This document shows positions 1 to 9,348 of a stretch of 64,000 nucleotides of DNA, piece by piece. Source of the DNA: Aphelidium insulamus (taxonomy: Eukaryota; Aphelidiomycota; Aphelidea; Aphelidiaceae); contig JAZDSV010000015.1 in NCBI GenBank assembly GCA_036784855.1, positions 267,911 to 331,910 on the forward strand, written 5' to 3'. A program made the translations under genes and the position numbers. How positions within the stretch are numbered: position 1 is the stretch's first letter; each line of letters starts with the position of its first letter. The notes under the pieces were generated by a model, which worked only from the letters and a program-made list of their open reading frames with translations, ran no database searches and was not told the DNA's origin.

Positions 1-381
1 GAGCAGAGAAAGCAGCGCCAGGTGGAGCAGAAGAAGAGGGCCCAGGCCGAGAAGGCGCGGCTCAAGCAGGAGAATACGTTTGCCGATTTTATCCCACCAC
101 AAGAGGATGCTAAAAGTGCTGGTGATAAACGTGCAAGAAGTGAGAATGCCGAGCCATCAGTTAAAGAGTTGAAGAAGAAGGTCAAGAGCGCTGCCAAGGC
201 ATCAACAGTATGTCAAGTGAATTTATCGCAACTCTAGAGACTAATGTGTGCGCAGATGGCTGCCAAGACCACATCCATCAACACTGACGACTACGTAGTG
301 ACTGCTCAAGACAATGATGCAGAAGCGGCCCCCAAGAAGCGGCGAAAAAAGTCAAAGCAAGAGAAGACAGCAGCTGAATGA
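1..381 (+). CDS. 3' end of a lysine-rich, probably nuclear protein (partial)
   Basis: The frame is open from the window edge, so the start lies upstream. Two exons are visible, 1-207 and 256-381, separated by a 48-nt intron with a GTATGT donor and GCAG acceptor. Joining them keeps the frame (phase 0) and reaches TGA at 379-381. The visible ~104 residues are rich in Lys, Glu and Ala, coiled-coil-like at first. Near the C-terminus is a strongly basic cluster (KKRRKKSKQEK) that looks like a nuclear localisation signal. No catalytic motif is visible. Such tails are common in nucleolar and rRNA-processing proteins, but the family cannot be named from this piece. Confidence 0.7.
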
Positions 382-544
382 TCGACTAGTAGTAGATGCT
401 CGTTAATAGTCATATATTTCTTCATAAGTCACAAGTCATAATAACTGCACTGTTCACAATCAGCCAAGCATACAATCGACGCAGGCGACGCGGCGCTGCA
501 TTGTGTCTCACCTGTTGTCTCTGTGCAATCAGCCAGCAGCAGAA

Positions 545-1861
545 ATGTTGACAACACACAAGGAATCGGCGCCGCGCGCCATGGACATGTCCTTGGACGA
601 CGTCATTGCCATGAAGAGCAAGGCTAGTGGGTCAGGTGCACACGCGCCGCCAACTGCGCCAGACTCGGTGCGCACCTCTGCACGCGCTACCGATGCTTCA
701 TTCAGACCGCCATTGGCGCCTCGAGACCGACGACGCCCCATCAATGCTGGCATACGGCACCACGGCCGTCCAGAGCGCGGTGCTGAGCGGCGGTATGAAC
801 GCGACAGGTACCCGCGCAACCACCACGATGACAGGAGAGTGGGGGACTATGCGCGTAGACCGCAATCGCAACCACTGCCTCCCCACAGAGAGAACAGCAA
901 GGCGATCCAGAGTCATGGTGCGTGGCGGCATGAAAAGGATGCGCCGCGCGGTAACGTCGACGAGCCGTGGAGCCATGACCTGTTTGCTGTGGACGCTGAG
1001 GAAGCAGCGGCATCAGATGAGACTGCCACGGCTGGCATTACTGGACCAAGTAGTGCAGTTGGGGAATCTGCTGCAGAGGAATCAAGTGGGCCGCAAACTA
1101 CGGCACCCGTCGATACTGCTGGCGATACTAGCCGAGATTCCAATACCGAGCCGGTTGATATGGATGTCGATGAAGCCAAAAAGCAGGAGAGTGATACGGC
1201 AGTCACCTCTAATGCCAAACCCGCAGCTGGGGACGCACGCGCTATAGCAGTGCCCCCACCAATGCACAGAGTCTATTTGGCCAATGTTCACTACGAGCTG
1301 GCCGACAGTGACTTGAGGGCGATGTTTGCACCGGCGGGTCAAGTGCACAGTGTCCGCATCGATTATGACAATTCGGGGCGATCGCTCGGTACCGGCACTG
1401 TTTGCTTTCTGGAGGAAGAGGCGGCCAAGAAGGTACTGGACATTGTGGCTGCACTGGACATCTACCCGGACGGGACCAGGATGAAGGCCTACTACACGCC
1501 TCTCGCCGCAACTGAGCCGCCAGCTCCCGTGGCGCCACGACGTACATACTACAGTCGCGGAAGTGTTACTGCTCTGGATGTGAAGCGGCCGAACGATCTA
1601 CACCTTACCACCGATGTCAGACGGGCCGTGGGCAGGCGCCACAGCCCGCCTCCTAGTAGAAATACGCGGTCTACACCGGCGATGCCGCCGCGGTATTCAG
1701 ATCGACGCCCTCCTGTCCGTCCATACGACAGACGCGATGACAATGGACGTGGAGAAGGCAGACGGCCCAGATCACCCCCACGTGGCAGATATAATGAGCA
1801 TTCAAGTATGCGTGGCAGAAGTGGACCGCCACCACCGAGTTTGCATCGACCTCGCCGTTGA
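545..1861 (+). CDS. ALYREF: ALY/REF-type mRNA export factor (RRM protein)
   Basis: Intronless, 438 residues from the ATG at 545; an in-frame ATG at 581 is equally plausible because the conserved motif begins there. The segment MDMSLDDVIAMK matches the N-terminal UAP56-binding motif of ALY/REF proteins. A single RRM lies at about residues 240-320, with RNP2-like VYLANV and RNP1-like GTGTVCFL. The flanks are low-complexity, rich in Arg, Pro, Asp and Gly, and the C-terminal ~90 residues are RS/RG-rich. In known family members this layout couples TREX/UAP56 to mRNA and the export receptor. The protein is longer than animal ALYREF (about 260 residues) because of an acidic spacer before the RRM. 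Family assignment is secure; orthology to one named gene is inference. Confidence 0.85.
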   Translation: MLTTHKESAPRAMDMSLDDVIAMKSKASGSGAHAPPTAPDSVRTSARATDASFRPPLAPRDRRRPINAGIRHHGRPERGAERRYERDRYPRNHHDDRRVGDYARRPQSQPLPPHRENSKAIQSHGAWRHEKDAPRGNVDEPWSHDLFAVDAEEAAASDETATAGITGPSSAVGESAAEESSGPQTTAPVDTAGDTSRDSNTEPVDMDVDEAKKQESDTAVTSNAKPAAGDARAIAVPPPMHRVYLANVHYELADSDLRAMFAPAGQVHSVRIDYDNSGRSLGTGTVCFLEEEAAKKVLDIVAALDIYPDGTRMKAYYTPLAATEPPAPVAPRRTYYSRGSVTALDVKRPNDLHLTTDVRRAVGRRHSPPPSRNTRSTPAMPPRYSDRRPPVRPYDRRDDNGRGEGRRPRSPPRGRYNEHSSMRGRSGPPPPSLHRPRR

Positions 1862-1874
1862 TACTTATGGCACC

Positions 1875-1876
<2 letters not shown>

Positions 1877-1909
<33 letters not shown>
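1877..1909 (+). repeat. (AC)n microsatellite
   Basis: An uninterrupted AC dinucleotide run of about 16 units just 3' of the ALY/REF stop codon, probably inside its 3' UTR. It continues to an ACAA edge. No function is implied. Confidence 0.97.
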
Positions 1910-1911
<2 letters not shown>

Positions 1912-1973
1912 GCTATACAAATATTTGCATCAAATTGTGTTCCTTTTCCTTCATTCATTCCTTTGCTGTTGGT

Positions 1974-2784
1974 TTAACTCTGGATAACTTGGTCAGACTC
2001 CAATGTTTTGAGATCAAAACCCAACTCGGCATCATAAAATGGATCATCCAACTCAGACAGCGCATTGTCCTCGGCATCCGACTGTGGCACACCATTGGCC
2101 GTGGATAAATCACCTTTAGCTACGCCGTGCAGCGATGAATCCCCGGCACTCGGATGCCCCGAATGAACACTTCGGGCGGCTCTCTTCCTAGCGTTATATC
2201 CATGACATAAGCTCTTCGTTCGGCACGTTTCGCTGCGAGCAATTTTTCTTCTTCAGTCAGCGGCACTCCAATTTTCGCTGCCTTCTCTTCTCTTTTCTTT
2301 TGCCGGTGTCGTTTCTGAGCCGCTTTCTGGCTGCCTTTTCACTGTCTGTCAGACCACGTGACTTCAACTGCTTCCAATTAAGCTGGTTATAAATACGTTT
2401 CCTTTCTTTGGCGTCATGTTCATCATCAGTCCACGCTGCTATTTCCGTTGCTTTGGCACTCAATGTTCTGGTTCGCCGAAGTCTTTTGGCAGCACGCGCA
2501 GGAATATCACTACTGGCATTGCCAGATATTACTGCTCGACAATCGCTGCGAGTTCTTCGCATTTTGGCAGCAAGAGCTGCAGTATCAGTACGGGCATCAC
2601 GACAGTCTTCGGGTCGGCAGTCGGCGCGCGCACGACGCTTTCTAGTTGAAGTGACTCCACCGACGACCGAGTCTGCTGGACAATTGCTAGAGCGCTTTAG
2701 AGCATCAACATCGTTTCTAGTGGAATGCGGAGCGACGCACGCACCACTGTGCACGAGAAGAGCGACCGCGATCAGAATGCGCAT
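1974..2784 (-). pseudogene. Secreted basic protein, paralogue 1, with two frame breaks
   Basis: Translation from the ATG at 2784 gives a signal peptide (MRILIAVALLVHSGACVA) and then a Lys/Arg-rich chain, with an in-frame stop at 2257. Just upstream of that stop the homology to paralogue 2 (3151-3786) jumps frame. After a segment SEKAAR the alternative frame reads AAQKRHRQKKREEKAA, and later PLTEEEK, aligned with AAQKRYRDRQR and PLSAEER in the paralogue. A second shift near 2160-2190 restores an acidic C-terminus ending at the TAA at 1974-1976. One missing base in an A-rich stretch explains the first break. Either this is a decaying copy or the assembly has indels. No known domain; a role outside the cell is inferred only from the signal peptide. 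Confidence 0.6.
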
Positions 2785-3150
2785 TTCTGATAAAAAGTGC
2801 GAGATGTGGGTGCCCCTGGCCCCCTGATAAAATCGCCATTGCTTGCCTGAGTACAACGAATAATTCGCGCAACCGTAGAGCTTTATCATCGAATAAATGC
2901 AGCCAGTTTTACATCGAATGAATGGCCGCAGCGTCTGCATCAGCAGCTGACGCACGCTATTGCTGCCTATTTTGCGATTCGTAATGCAGCCGAAAGAACG
3001 CGGTGCATATTGTGACCAGCACATCAATCATTCATAATTCAATTAGTCATCTTGAATACGAACAGCTTCACGAAAATATTACGAGAATTTTTACTATCAA
3101 GTTATCAACTTATTGCCGCCAATTTGAAAGCAACGCACGTCCACTCCAAA
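2785..3150. other. Intergenic spacer between the two secreted-protein paralogues
   Basis: About 366 bases without a supported gene. It holds the upstream region of paralogue 1 and the 3' flank of paralogue 2, both on the minus strand. It is moderately AT-rich near 3040-3130. Open frames cross it, but they show no start context or homology. I see no defined promoter element. Confidence 0.5.
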
Positions 3151-3786
3151 TTATGGCAAACTATATATAACACCGGCTAACACCGGATCCATATGCAAAT
3201 CATCAAACATCAGGCCGCCGTAGTATAAATTTAATTCCGCATTTTCAGTGACGCCATTCCCATCGTTGGATGAAGATGCAAGTTCAGTGGGTGTCGCATC
3301 GAGAATTTCAATAGCATGTTGCCTCGAGTGTATGATAGTATTGCCGTCAGCCACGTCTGAACCATCACCAAGGCTTATACCAGCTGCAGCTTCGCGAGCA
3401 GCAGCTCGTTGTTTTGCTCTGCGTTCACGGACGTTCTTATTTCGCTTGAGTCGTTTCTGCTCACGCCGTTCTTCCGCAGACAAGGGAGGCATTGTTTCCT
3501 GTGGAGCCAGTAACATTTCTGCCTCCTTTAAAACCCTTTGCCTATCCCTGTAGCGTTTTTGAGCAGCACTTCTAGCAGCCTTTTCTGCCTTCGATAATCC
3601 CGTTGCCAGACCTTCAAATCGCGGCGCTTTGCGTTTGCTCGACGACACCGTTGCCAATGCACTCGGATCTGCAGCGTAAAGCGTGTCATCTAGTACACCG
3701 AGTGCATCGCCGCTTTGTTCCGTCGAGTCTTGTATGGCGCATCGGCCGCAATGCGCCAGCAACGCGCACGCGGCGATTACGCGCAT
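3151..3786 (-). CDS. Secreted basic protein, paralogue 2 (AQKRYR family)
   Basis: A single open exon of 211 residues. It begins with a signal peptide (MRVIAACALLAHCGRCA) closely resembling that of paralogue 1. Residues ~55-140 are extremely basic and helical-looking, with the motif AAQKRYRDRQR followed by EERREQKRLKRNK and RERRAKQR blocks. The C-terminal third is acidic and polar. The basic blocks resemble a bZIP basic region or a nuclear localisation signal, but there is no clear leucine zipper. A third member lies at 35304-36057. The combination of secretion signal and nuclear-signal-like basic region is typical of effector-like proteins; that role is inference. No database family is recognised. 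Confidence 0.7.
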   Translation of the reverse strand: MRVIAACALLAHCGRCAIQDSTEQSGDALGVLDDTLYAADPSALATVSSSKRKAPRFEGLATGLSKAEKAARSAAQKRYRDRQRVLKEAEMLLAPQETMPPLSAEERREQKRLKRNKNVRERRAKQRAAAREAAAGISLGDGSDVADGNTIIHSRQHAIEILDATPTELASSSNDGNGVTENAELNLYYGGLMFDDLHMDPVLAGVIYSLP

Positions 3787-4207
3787 GGGCGAAAGGTGAT
3801 TGTGATTGGGTGTTGCCTGTCAAAGATGAGGCTCTTCATCAAGTCAATGGCGTGTATGTATATATGTGGCTACGGTGGTGCGCCAACACATATGCCTCGA
3901 TGTACGTACTGTAAGGGATGCTCGTTGCTTATCAATGCCGGACGGGAGTGCAGAATTTGGACACACCCCAATGATTTTGTGTATGCGGGGATGATGTCAG
4001 AAGACTATGCCGACATCAAAACAGGCAGAGAACCGCAGCCCAACAATCTGATCTGCAGGTCTTGTTCCGCGACTGTGTGAGCGGATTCCCGCAAGGTGTG
4101 CTGGGAATGATATTGCTGAGCGGCCGCAGATGGCAGTCTGGTGACAATACAGCTTCTGGCGTCAAATACATTCATGTACTCCACGTATATTATTGAGTGT
4201 GTATACC
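3787..4207 (+). other. Possible small CxxC protein (unconfirmed) in an otherwise empty spacer
   Basis: Between two minus-strand genes there is a plus-strand open segment ending at the TGA at 4078-4080. It contains a CTYCKGC cluster, then about 45 residues later a CRSC pair, the spacing of a zinc-binding fold such as Yippee, Mis18 or CULT. The upstream part has several GT donors (for example near 3857) and an AAG acceptor near 3914, so the true exon structure is unclear. I cannot build a convincing complete gene. It may be a small spliced gene, a remnant, or chance. Confidence 0.25.
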
Positions 4208-5140
4208 TCATGGTGAAGAGGACGCCGCCCGTGCCAACGCCTCCATCTCACGGCCCCGCTGCTGCACCAGCTGACTGACTGGCGCGCCTCCAGCAGCCAC
4301 CGTGCCATTCAGGGCGTCAAACAGCTCTGCTTCACGCGACAGCTTGACCTTTTCCAGTGCCATGGTCTTCATTTGGGCGACACTCAGCGATGCATGCGGC
4401 GTCACGGTGGCCAGACACGATTCGATCGCCGCGTCCAGATTCTGCGCCGAGATGAATGTGGCAGCGGCGCGGTGCAGCGCGGCCAGGTGTGACTGGCGCT
4501 GGGTGGCGTGTTGTTGGAGTAGCCGCGTGTGCTTCTCGGCCTTGAGCTGCTTGTGGCAGTGCAATTCCAGCACACTGAGCGCGCTCTGTGCTGCTGATAA
4601 TGCCGCGTGGACACTTTTGCCGAGGTCTTGGTCATCAGTGCCACTTGCAGCTACATCAACTCCAACAGTATCATTAGTGGCAGCAGCAGCACCAGCACTG
4701 GCCGCTTCCCTGGCTGCCGCGTCCTTTTTGGCCAACTGGTAGGCGTACAGCTGGCGCGTGTACTGGCACTGCAGTCGATAATCCTCCACGGGGTCCGGAT
4801 GCGGCTCCGGCTTGACGGGCGGCTCATCCATTGTGGATGCCTCGGTCGGGGAGCACAGCACCTGCGTCAGTCCCAGCTGTTGCTGCAGCTCCCTGATCTC
4901 GGCGGCAGACTTGCGCACGGCGGCCTGCACGCGCAACTGGTGCTGGTGCTCGCGGCGACGTTCCGGCGGCACCCACTCGTTGTCGGCCAGTGCGGCCGCA
5001 TAGTCACGGTTGGCGGCAAACTCCGGGTCAAAGTGACCGGCAGGTGGGGGCGGTGTGGCCAGTTGTTGCACCACGGGGTGGCGGTTACGGCACACGGCGG
5101 CCGTGGTGGCGATGGCGCGTCGCGCGTGTATCTGCAGCAT
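4208..5140 (-). CDS. Coiled-coil protein with probable mitochondrial presequence
   Basis: 310 residues from the ATG at 5140. This start is chosen because the following residues (MLQIHARRAIATTAAVCRNR) look like a mitochondrial targeting peptide: Arg, Ala and Thr rich, no acidic residues. Upstream the frame stays open only because it crosses the purine-rich minisatellite. After a Pro-rich linker there is a charged helix (about residues 40-80, containing EWVPPERRREHQHQL), an Ala-rich central spacer, and long helical segments to the end. The organisation suggests a structural or mitoribosomal accessory protein. I do not recognise a family and no catalytic motif is visible. Confidence 0.65.
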   Translation of the reverse strand: MLQIHARRAIATTAAVCRNRHPVVQQLATPPPPAGHFDPEFAANRDYAAALADNEWVPPERRREHQHQLRVQAAVRKSAAEIRELQQQLGLTQVLCSPTEASTMDEPPVKPEPHPDPVEDYRLQCQYTRQLYAYQLAKKDAAAREAASAGAAAATNDTVGVDVAASGTDDQDLGKSVHAALSAAQSALSVLELHCHKQLKAEKHTRLLQQHATQRQSHLAALHRAAATFISAQNLDAAIESCLATVTPHASLSVAQMKTMALEKVKLSREAELFDALNGTVAAGGAPVSQLVQQRGREMEALARAASSSP

Positions 5141-5861
5141 TGGTGTGTGATAGGCGGGTCTAATTACGTCTATTATGTTATGTAATGTGGTTTCTCTCAA
5201 TGTGTTGGTTTCTCTCTCTCTTCTCTGTGTTGGTTTCTCTCTCTTCTCTGTGTTGGTTTCTCTCTCTTCTCTGTGTTGGTTTCTCTCTCTTCTCTGTGTT
5301 GGTTCTCTCTCTCCTCTCTCTTGGTTCTCTCTCTTCTCTGTGTTGGTTCTCTCTCTTCTCTGTGTTGGTTCTCTCTCTTCTCTGTGTTGGTTTCTCTCTC
5401 TTCCCTGTGTTGGTTCTCTCCTTCTGTTGGTTTCCACAGGCGGGTCCGTCCAAGGGCCGCTATATTGTCACAGCTATCAAGATATACGGAACCTAACCAG
5501 TAACCACACTGCTTCGGCGTGAGCTTCATGCGGTTCATCTATGCCAGTGACCAAAGCGCGATGAGTGAATTGTTTAGTCCCGCTGTTCAGTTGTACTTTT
5601 TCTCAAGATGAATATATAACAAATGTATACACTGCGCATATAGGAAGCGGCTATAAATATGAGTTTATGCAACAGCGGCTGAAAATATCTCTAATACAAT
5701 GAATACATATAGTGAGCGACATTCAGACGCCACTGTAACCACGGCAACCAGCGGGGCAAGTTATATTTTGCGCGAAACAACTTTCTGGGATCGATACATA
5801 TATATTCACAAACACGGGTAAAGGTCTCACACACGACATACACCCACAGACCACACACACA
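5141..5861. promoter_or_regulatory. Divergent intergenic region containing a minisatellite
   Basis: About 720 bases between divergent genes (minus start at 5140, plus start at 5862), so it must carry both promoters. The proximal part is a pyrimidine-rich minisatellite (5201-5435). The rest is moderately AT-rich, with stretches such as TATAAATATGAG near 5652 and TATATATTC near 5800. No element can be assigned with confidence. Confidence 0.5.
5201..5435 (+). repeat. ~22-23 bp pyrimidine-rich minisatellite, about 11 units
   Basis: Tandem copies of a unit like TGTGTTGGTTTCTCTCTCTT with 22- and 23-nt variants and a few degenerate units (around 5305-5330). The plus strand is almost pure C/T apart from the GTGTTGG core, so the minus strand is a polypurine tract. 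Because the unit is not a multiple of three, every frame is open across it, which creates spurious reading frames on both strands. Confidence 0.95.
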
Positions 5862-7921
5862 ATGTCGACAAGTACATCACCGACTGTAAACAGTTTGGGC
5901 GGCCGAAAGAGCGCGCGCACCACGCTGAAACAGCAGCAGGATCTGCGCGGCGAACAACAGTCACCGCAGGCAAACAACACGGCAGCAGTGACGACATTGG
6001 CGGGCGGCAACGTCCGCGGTGACAAGAACGCCGAACCGCCCCGCATTCGATTCTTTGTGGGCGGTGGCCAGGCGGGCAATAGTAAACGTCGGCGCACGTC
6101 GCTGCCCGTGGTTGACGCGGTTGACGCGGCGGTGGACACTGACGGCGCCCCAGCAGTCACCACGCCAACAAAGTCCACTCCAGTGTCACCGATACGCACA
6201 ACAGTTGCATTGCCAGCGGTGGTGTCGTCTGCGCGGCCACCACCAACTGCAGCAGATACTCCAGACCGCCACAGAGCCAACACACCCACGGATGCCGTGC
6301 AGAGCACACCGCTATCCTCAACCAAGCGCTCCATGTCGCGTTCATATGGCATCCTGCCGCCACTGCTGAGTCCCGGCGGGCTGGCCGGCATGTCTCCCTC
6401 TCAGCCATCTGCCGTGACATCGACAAAGTCTAGCGGCGTGGCATTCCAGTACTTGCCGGCGCAGTCGCCCTCGCCGCTAAAGTGGCTCACGGAAAACACG
6501 GCCCCGCCACTGTCACGTTCACCTTCCGCCAGCGCGTTCGTGTTGCCTGCACCGCGCACCCAGCCAGTCACTGCGCGCCGTAAACCGCAGCGACCCGAGC
6601 GCGCCATTCCTGCGGCCAAAGCGTTCCAGACGCGTATCGCCAACCAGATTATTCGCCTGGACTTTGGCACCACCGTGTCGGCGGTCAAGCAGCCAGAGGC
6701 GAGCGACACAAAAACAGAGGCTACCACAGAGCGGCAGAAGACACTAGCCGCCAGTGGACAGGGCAGCCCCACCGGGCGCGACACGGACGACTTTTACCTG
6801 AGCAGCATGCTGCAGTTCCAGCTGGCCAAGCGGCAGATCCACCGGCTGCGCATGCGGCACCGCCACGAACGCATCCTGGCCAGTCCCGGGTTCAGCAGTC
6901 ATCCGTACCACCGAGCCGCGGGACAGGCCAAAAGTGCTGCTATAGCTGCTGCACAGCCAGCTGCGACACACGTGACCAGTGTCGGAGACGCGGGCAGACG
7001 CCGCGGCGGCCGGAAACCACGTCGAAACAGCGACAACCATGCACGCGTCACAGCGCCCGGCAATACAGATACCCAGGCGGCAGGCACCAAGTCACCGCTG
7101 CAGCAACACCAGCGACCACAAGGTCCGAATAGTAATATTAGCTCGCCACGGGGTCAGAATTCGGCGGTCCGACGCGGCCGGCCATCATCCGCACACGGCA
7201 AGCGGAAACATTCGGCAGCAGATTTGGCCGCAGCTGCAGGCGGCCCAATGGTGGTGAAGCGCGGTCGTGGCCGTCCGCCATCATCACTGTCTGGCAGGAA
7301 CAGTGGCGGCGGTGGCGGTGCATTGAAGGCTGCACGGCATCTGCGCCGTGGAAGTCGCGCGTCAGGCGGTCGCCAGAGTCCACTAGCGGCCACGATAACT
7401 GCAAGCCCTGTGTCGCCAATGCTGCCGCTCCCCGCAGGTGTGTTGACCTTTCTATCTGTTCTAGATGTTATGTGTCTATTACTACTGCTGTACTTGTCAT
7501 TCTTGTCGTGCTTGTCTGAGCGTGCATTCCCTCTTCAGTGGAGTCTGATGAGGCGCATGATGATGGTGCCGCGCTGTTGGAGGAAGAGCAGGCGGCGGCG
7601 GCGGTGGCACACGAATCTCACGGCACCACGTCGCCCATCTCGCAGCACCTGGCGGACGATTTTGCCGACAGTGGCGATGATGACCATGACGGGCGCCTGT
7701 CTGCGCGAGACAAGTCCGTGTGCGCCACGCTGCACATCTCACCGCAAGAGTTTCTGCGCGTCCGCTTCGAGCTGGAGGAAGCGGTGCGGCGGGTCGGATT
7801 CTTTTACCGCAGCTCCGCCAGGCGACACGTCAAAGATATCGACGCCTCCACACTGGCGGCACTCTACGACTACCTGCGGCAAGAGTGCGGTCTGATGGCC
7901 GGGGCGCCACGATACAATTAG
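5862..7921 (+). CDS. SWIRM-domain chromatin protein with AT-hook-like motifs
   Basis: Two exons, 5862-7437 and 7539-7921; the join (phase 1) converts a frame that would otherwise run into hydrophobic intron sequence into a charged one. The product has 652 residues. Most of it is low-complexity Ser/Pro/Ala/Arg. Two AT-hook-like patches occur near residues 437 (RGRP) and 466 (KRGRGRPP), and a basic cluster KRRRTS near residue 75. The C-terminal ~75 residues fit a SWIRM domain: a helix after ARDKSVCATLHISPQEFLRV, a GFFYRSSARRH turn, and a final DASTLAALYDYLRQECGL helix. SWIRM domains occur in ADA2, SWI3, LSD1 and small Fun19-like proteins; with no SANT or oxidase domain it is closest in layout to Fun19-like proteins. 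Nuclear DNA or nucleosome binding is inferred. Confidence 0.75.
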
Positions 7922-8123
7922 CAGATATTTTGCATAGATATATACAATTTATCTTGGCATGTAGCAGTAACCTTGTGCATATATTGTCTTCTTGACTGTC
8001 ACAGAACACAGTGAGATGGAAGGCTGGATGGAAGAAGGAAACTGCGCCGCATTTGATTCGCTGTGCCCCTGAAAGGCGCACGATAATCTTACACTTGGCA
8101 TCACTCACGTACAAAACATATAT

Positions 8124-9198
8124 ATGCGCGCATGGCTCATCGTTGTGACCGCTATGGCGTACAACAGCATAATAACACATGGTGCATCGGTACCTGCAGC
8201 TGCATTGATGCAAAAAGATTCGACAACAATACGAATGCTCACCTACAACACGTTCCAAGTCCCATTCGGCGCCAAGTATCGGGAGGAGCGCCGTGGTGCG
8301 CTGTGTGACTACCTGGCCTCCATGCCAGATCAAGACGCGTACAATGTCATTGCATTCCAGGAACTGTTTAGCCGTGAAGCGCAGAGTTACTTGATCGATT
8401 GCCTGACGCGTGTAAGTCAACTTGAATACGTATCATGTTCCATGTGCTAAACCCACTGACAGATCGGGTTCCTGTACGCCGTCACCGGGCCACCGAGCCG
8501 CCTGCCATCCAAACTGATTAATGGCGGCATACTGCTAATGTCCAAGTTTAATGTGACCCGGAGCGCGGTGCACACATACTCGGACGGCGTGCGCAGCGAC
8601 GGACTGAGCAATAAGGGCGCGATATATGCTCGACTGTCTGTGCCGGGCATGGACCGCCCACTCCACCTGTTCACTACGCATCTCCAGGCGTCGTATGAGA
8701 GTTCCGCGCTCACTGACAAGACCACGGTGGCGCGGCAAAGTCAGCTGGGCGAGTTGAAGGCGTTCATTGACCAGCAGTCATGTCCGCCTGGCGAGACTGT
8801 GGTGCTTGCCGGAGATTTCAATGTGGACGCACTCTCAAACTACCGTGACTCGGCCGGTAACACCGAATATCAGCTGCTCCTAAAACTGCTGTATGTGATG
8901 ATGTTTATAATTGTTATAAATCTGTACGCAATAATAATGCAGTGATGGCTGGGTGGACTTGTACGCAGCATCACATCAAGGCCAGCACACGGTAACGTAC
9001 GGAGAGGGAAACTATCTGGTTGGGAACGGAGACGACCCGTCACAACACCAAGCTATAGACTACTTTTTCTGTCGCGGTGGCTGCCCTGGTGCCACGGTCA
9101 ATGTGGACAAGGTGGACAGAGTTGGGGCCAATAATAATCAGACTCTGACACGCCTTTCTGACCATTGCGGCCTTGCACTCACACTTCCACTTAAATAG
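8124..9198 (+). CDS. Secreted sphingomyelinase C-like phosphodiesterase
   Basis: Three exons (8124-8411, 8463-8890, 8943-9198), frame preserved, 323 residues. The first ~21 residues form a signal peptide (MRAWLIVVTAMAYNSI). The mature part shows the endonuclease/exonuclease/phosphatase fold: TYNTFQ with the metal-site Asn, FQELF with the catalytic Glu, a THLQAS strand, GDFNVD, and the terminal SDHCGL carrying the Asp-His pair. The overall length and the DGWVDLY and IDYFF segments match bacterial-type and secreted eukaryotic neutral sphingomyelinases, which hydrolyse sphingomyelin to ceramide and phosphocholine. Substrate is inferred from fold and secretion; another phosphodiester is possible. 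There is no transmembrane segment after the signal. Confidence 0.8.
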
Positions 9199-9348
9199 AT
9201 TGTCTCTGTTGCTGTGATATTTATTGGCATTCTGTGAAAGGAAGCGCGTGTAATAGCTTTATCTATAACTGCAGCATTTGTCTAGCCAGCTATTAACCAG
9301 CTCTTAAATAACAGGTGAAACAATCGCGGCACACAATCAATTTCCATA

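Noticed and set aside
529-1547. Several antisense open frames over the ALY/REF gene
   Set aside because: They mirror a GC-rich Arg/Pro-rich coding frame, lack family resemblance and vanish where composition changes.
5201-5435. CRISPR-like array
   Set aside because: Units are contiguous with no unique spacers, and the context is eukaryotic.
5175-5538. Hydrophobic plus-strand and charged minus-strand proteins across the minisatellite
   Set aside because: All frames are open only because the 22-23 bp repeat contains no stops; the peptides are translations of the repeat.
7154-7419. Antisense Pro/Arg-rich frames under the SWIRM gene
   Set aside because: Mirror images of the low-complexity coding strand; no independent features.
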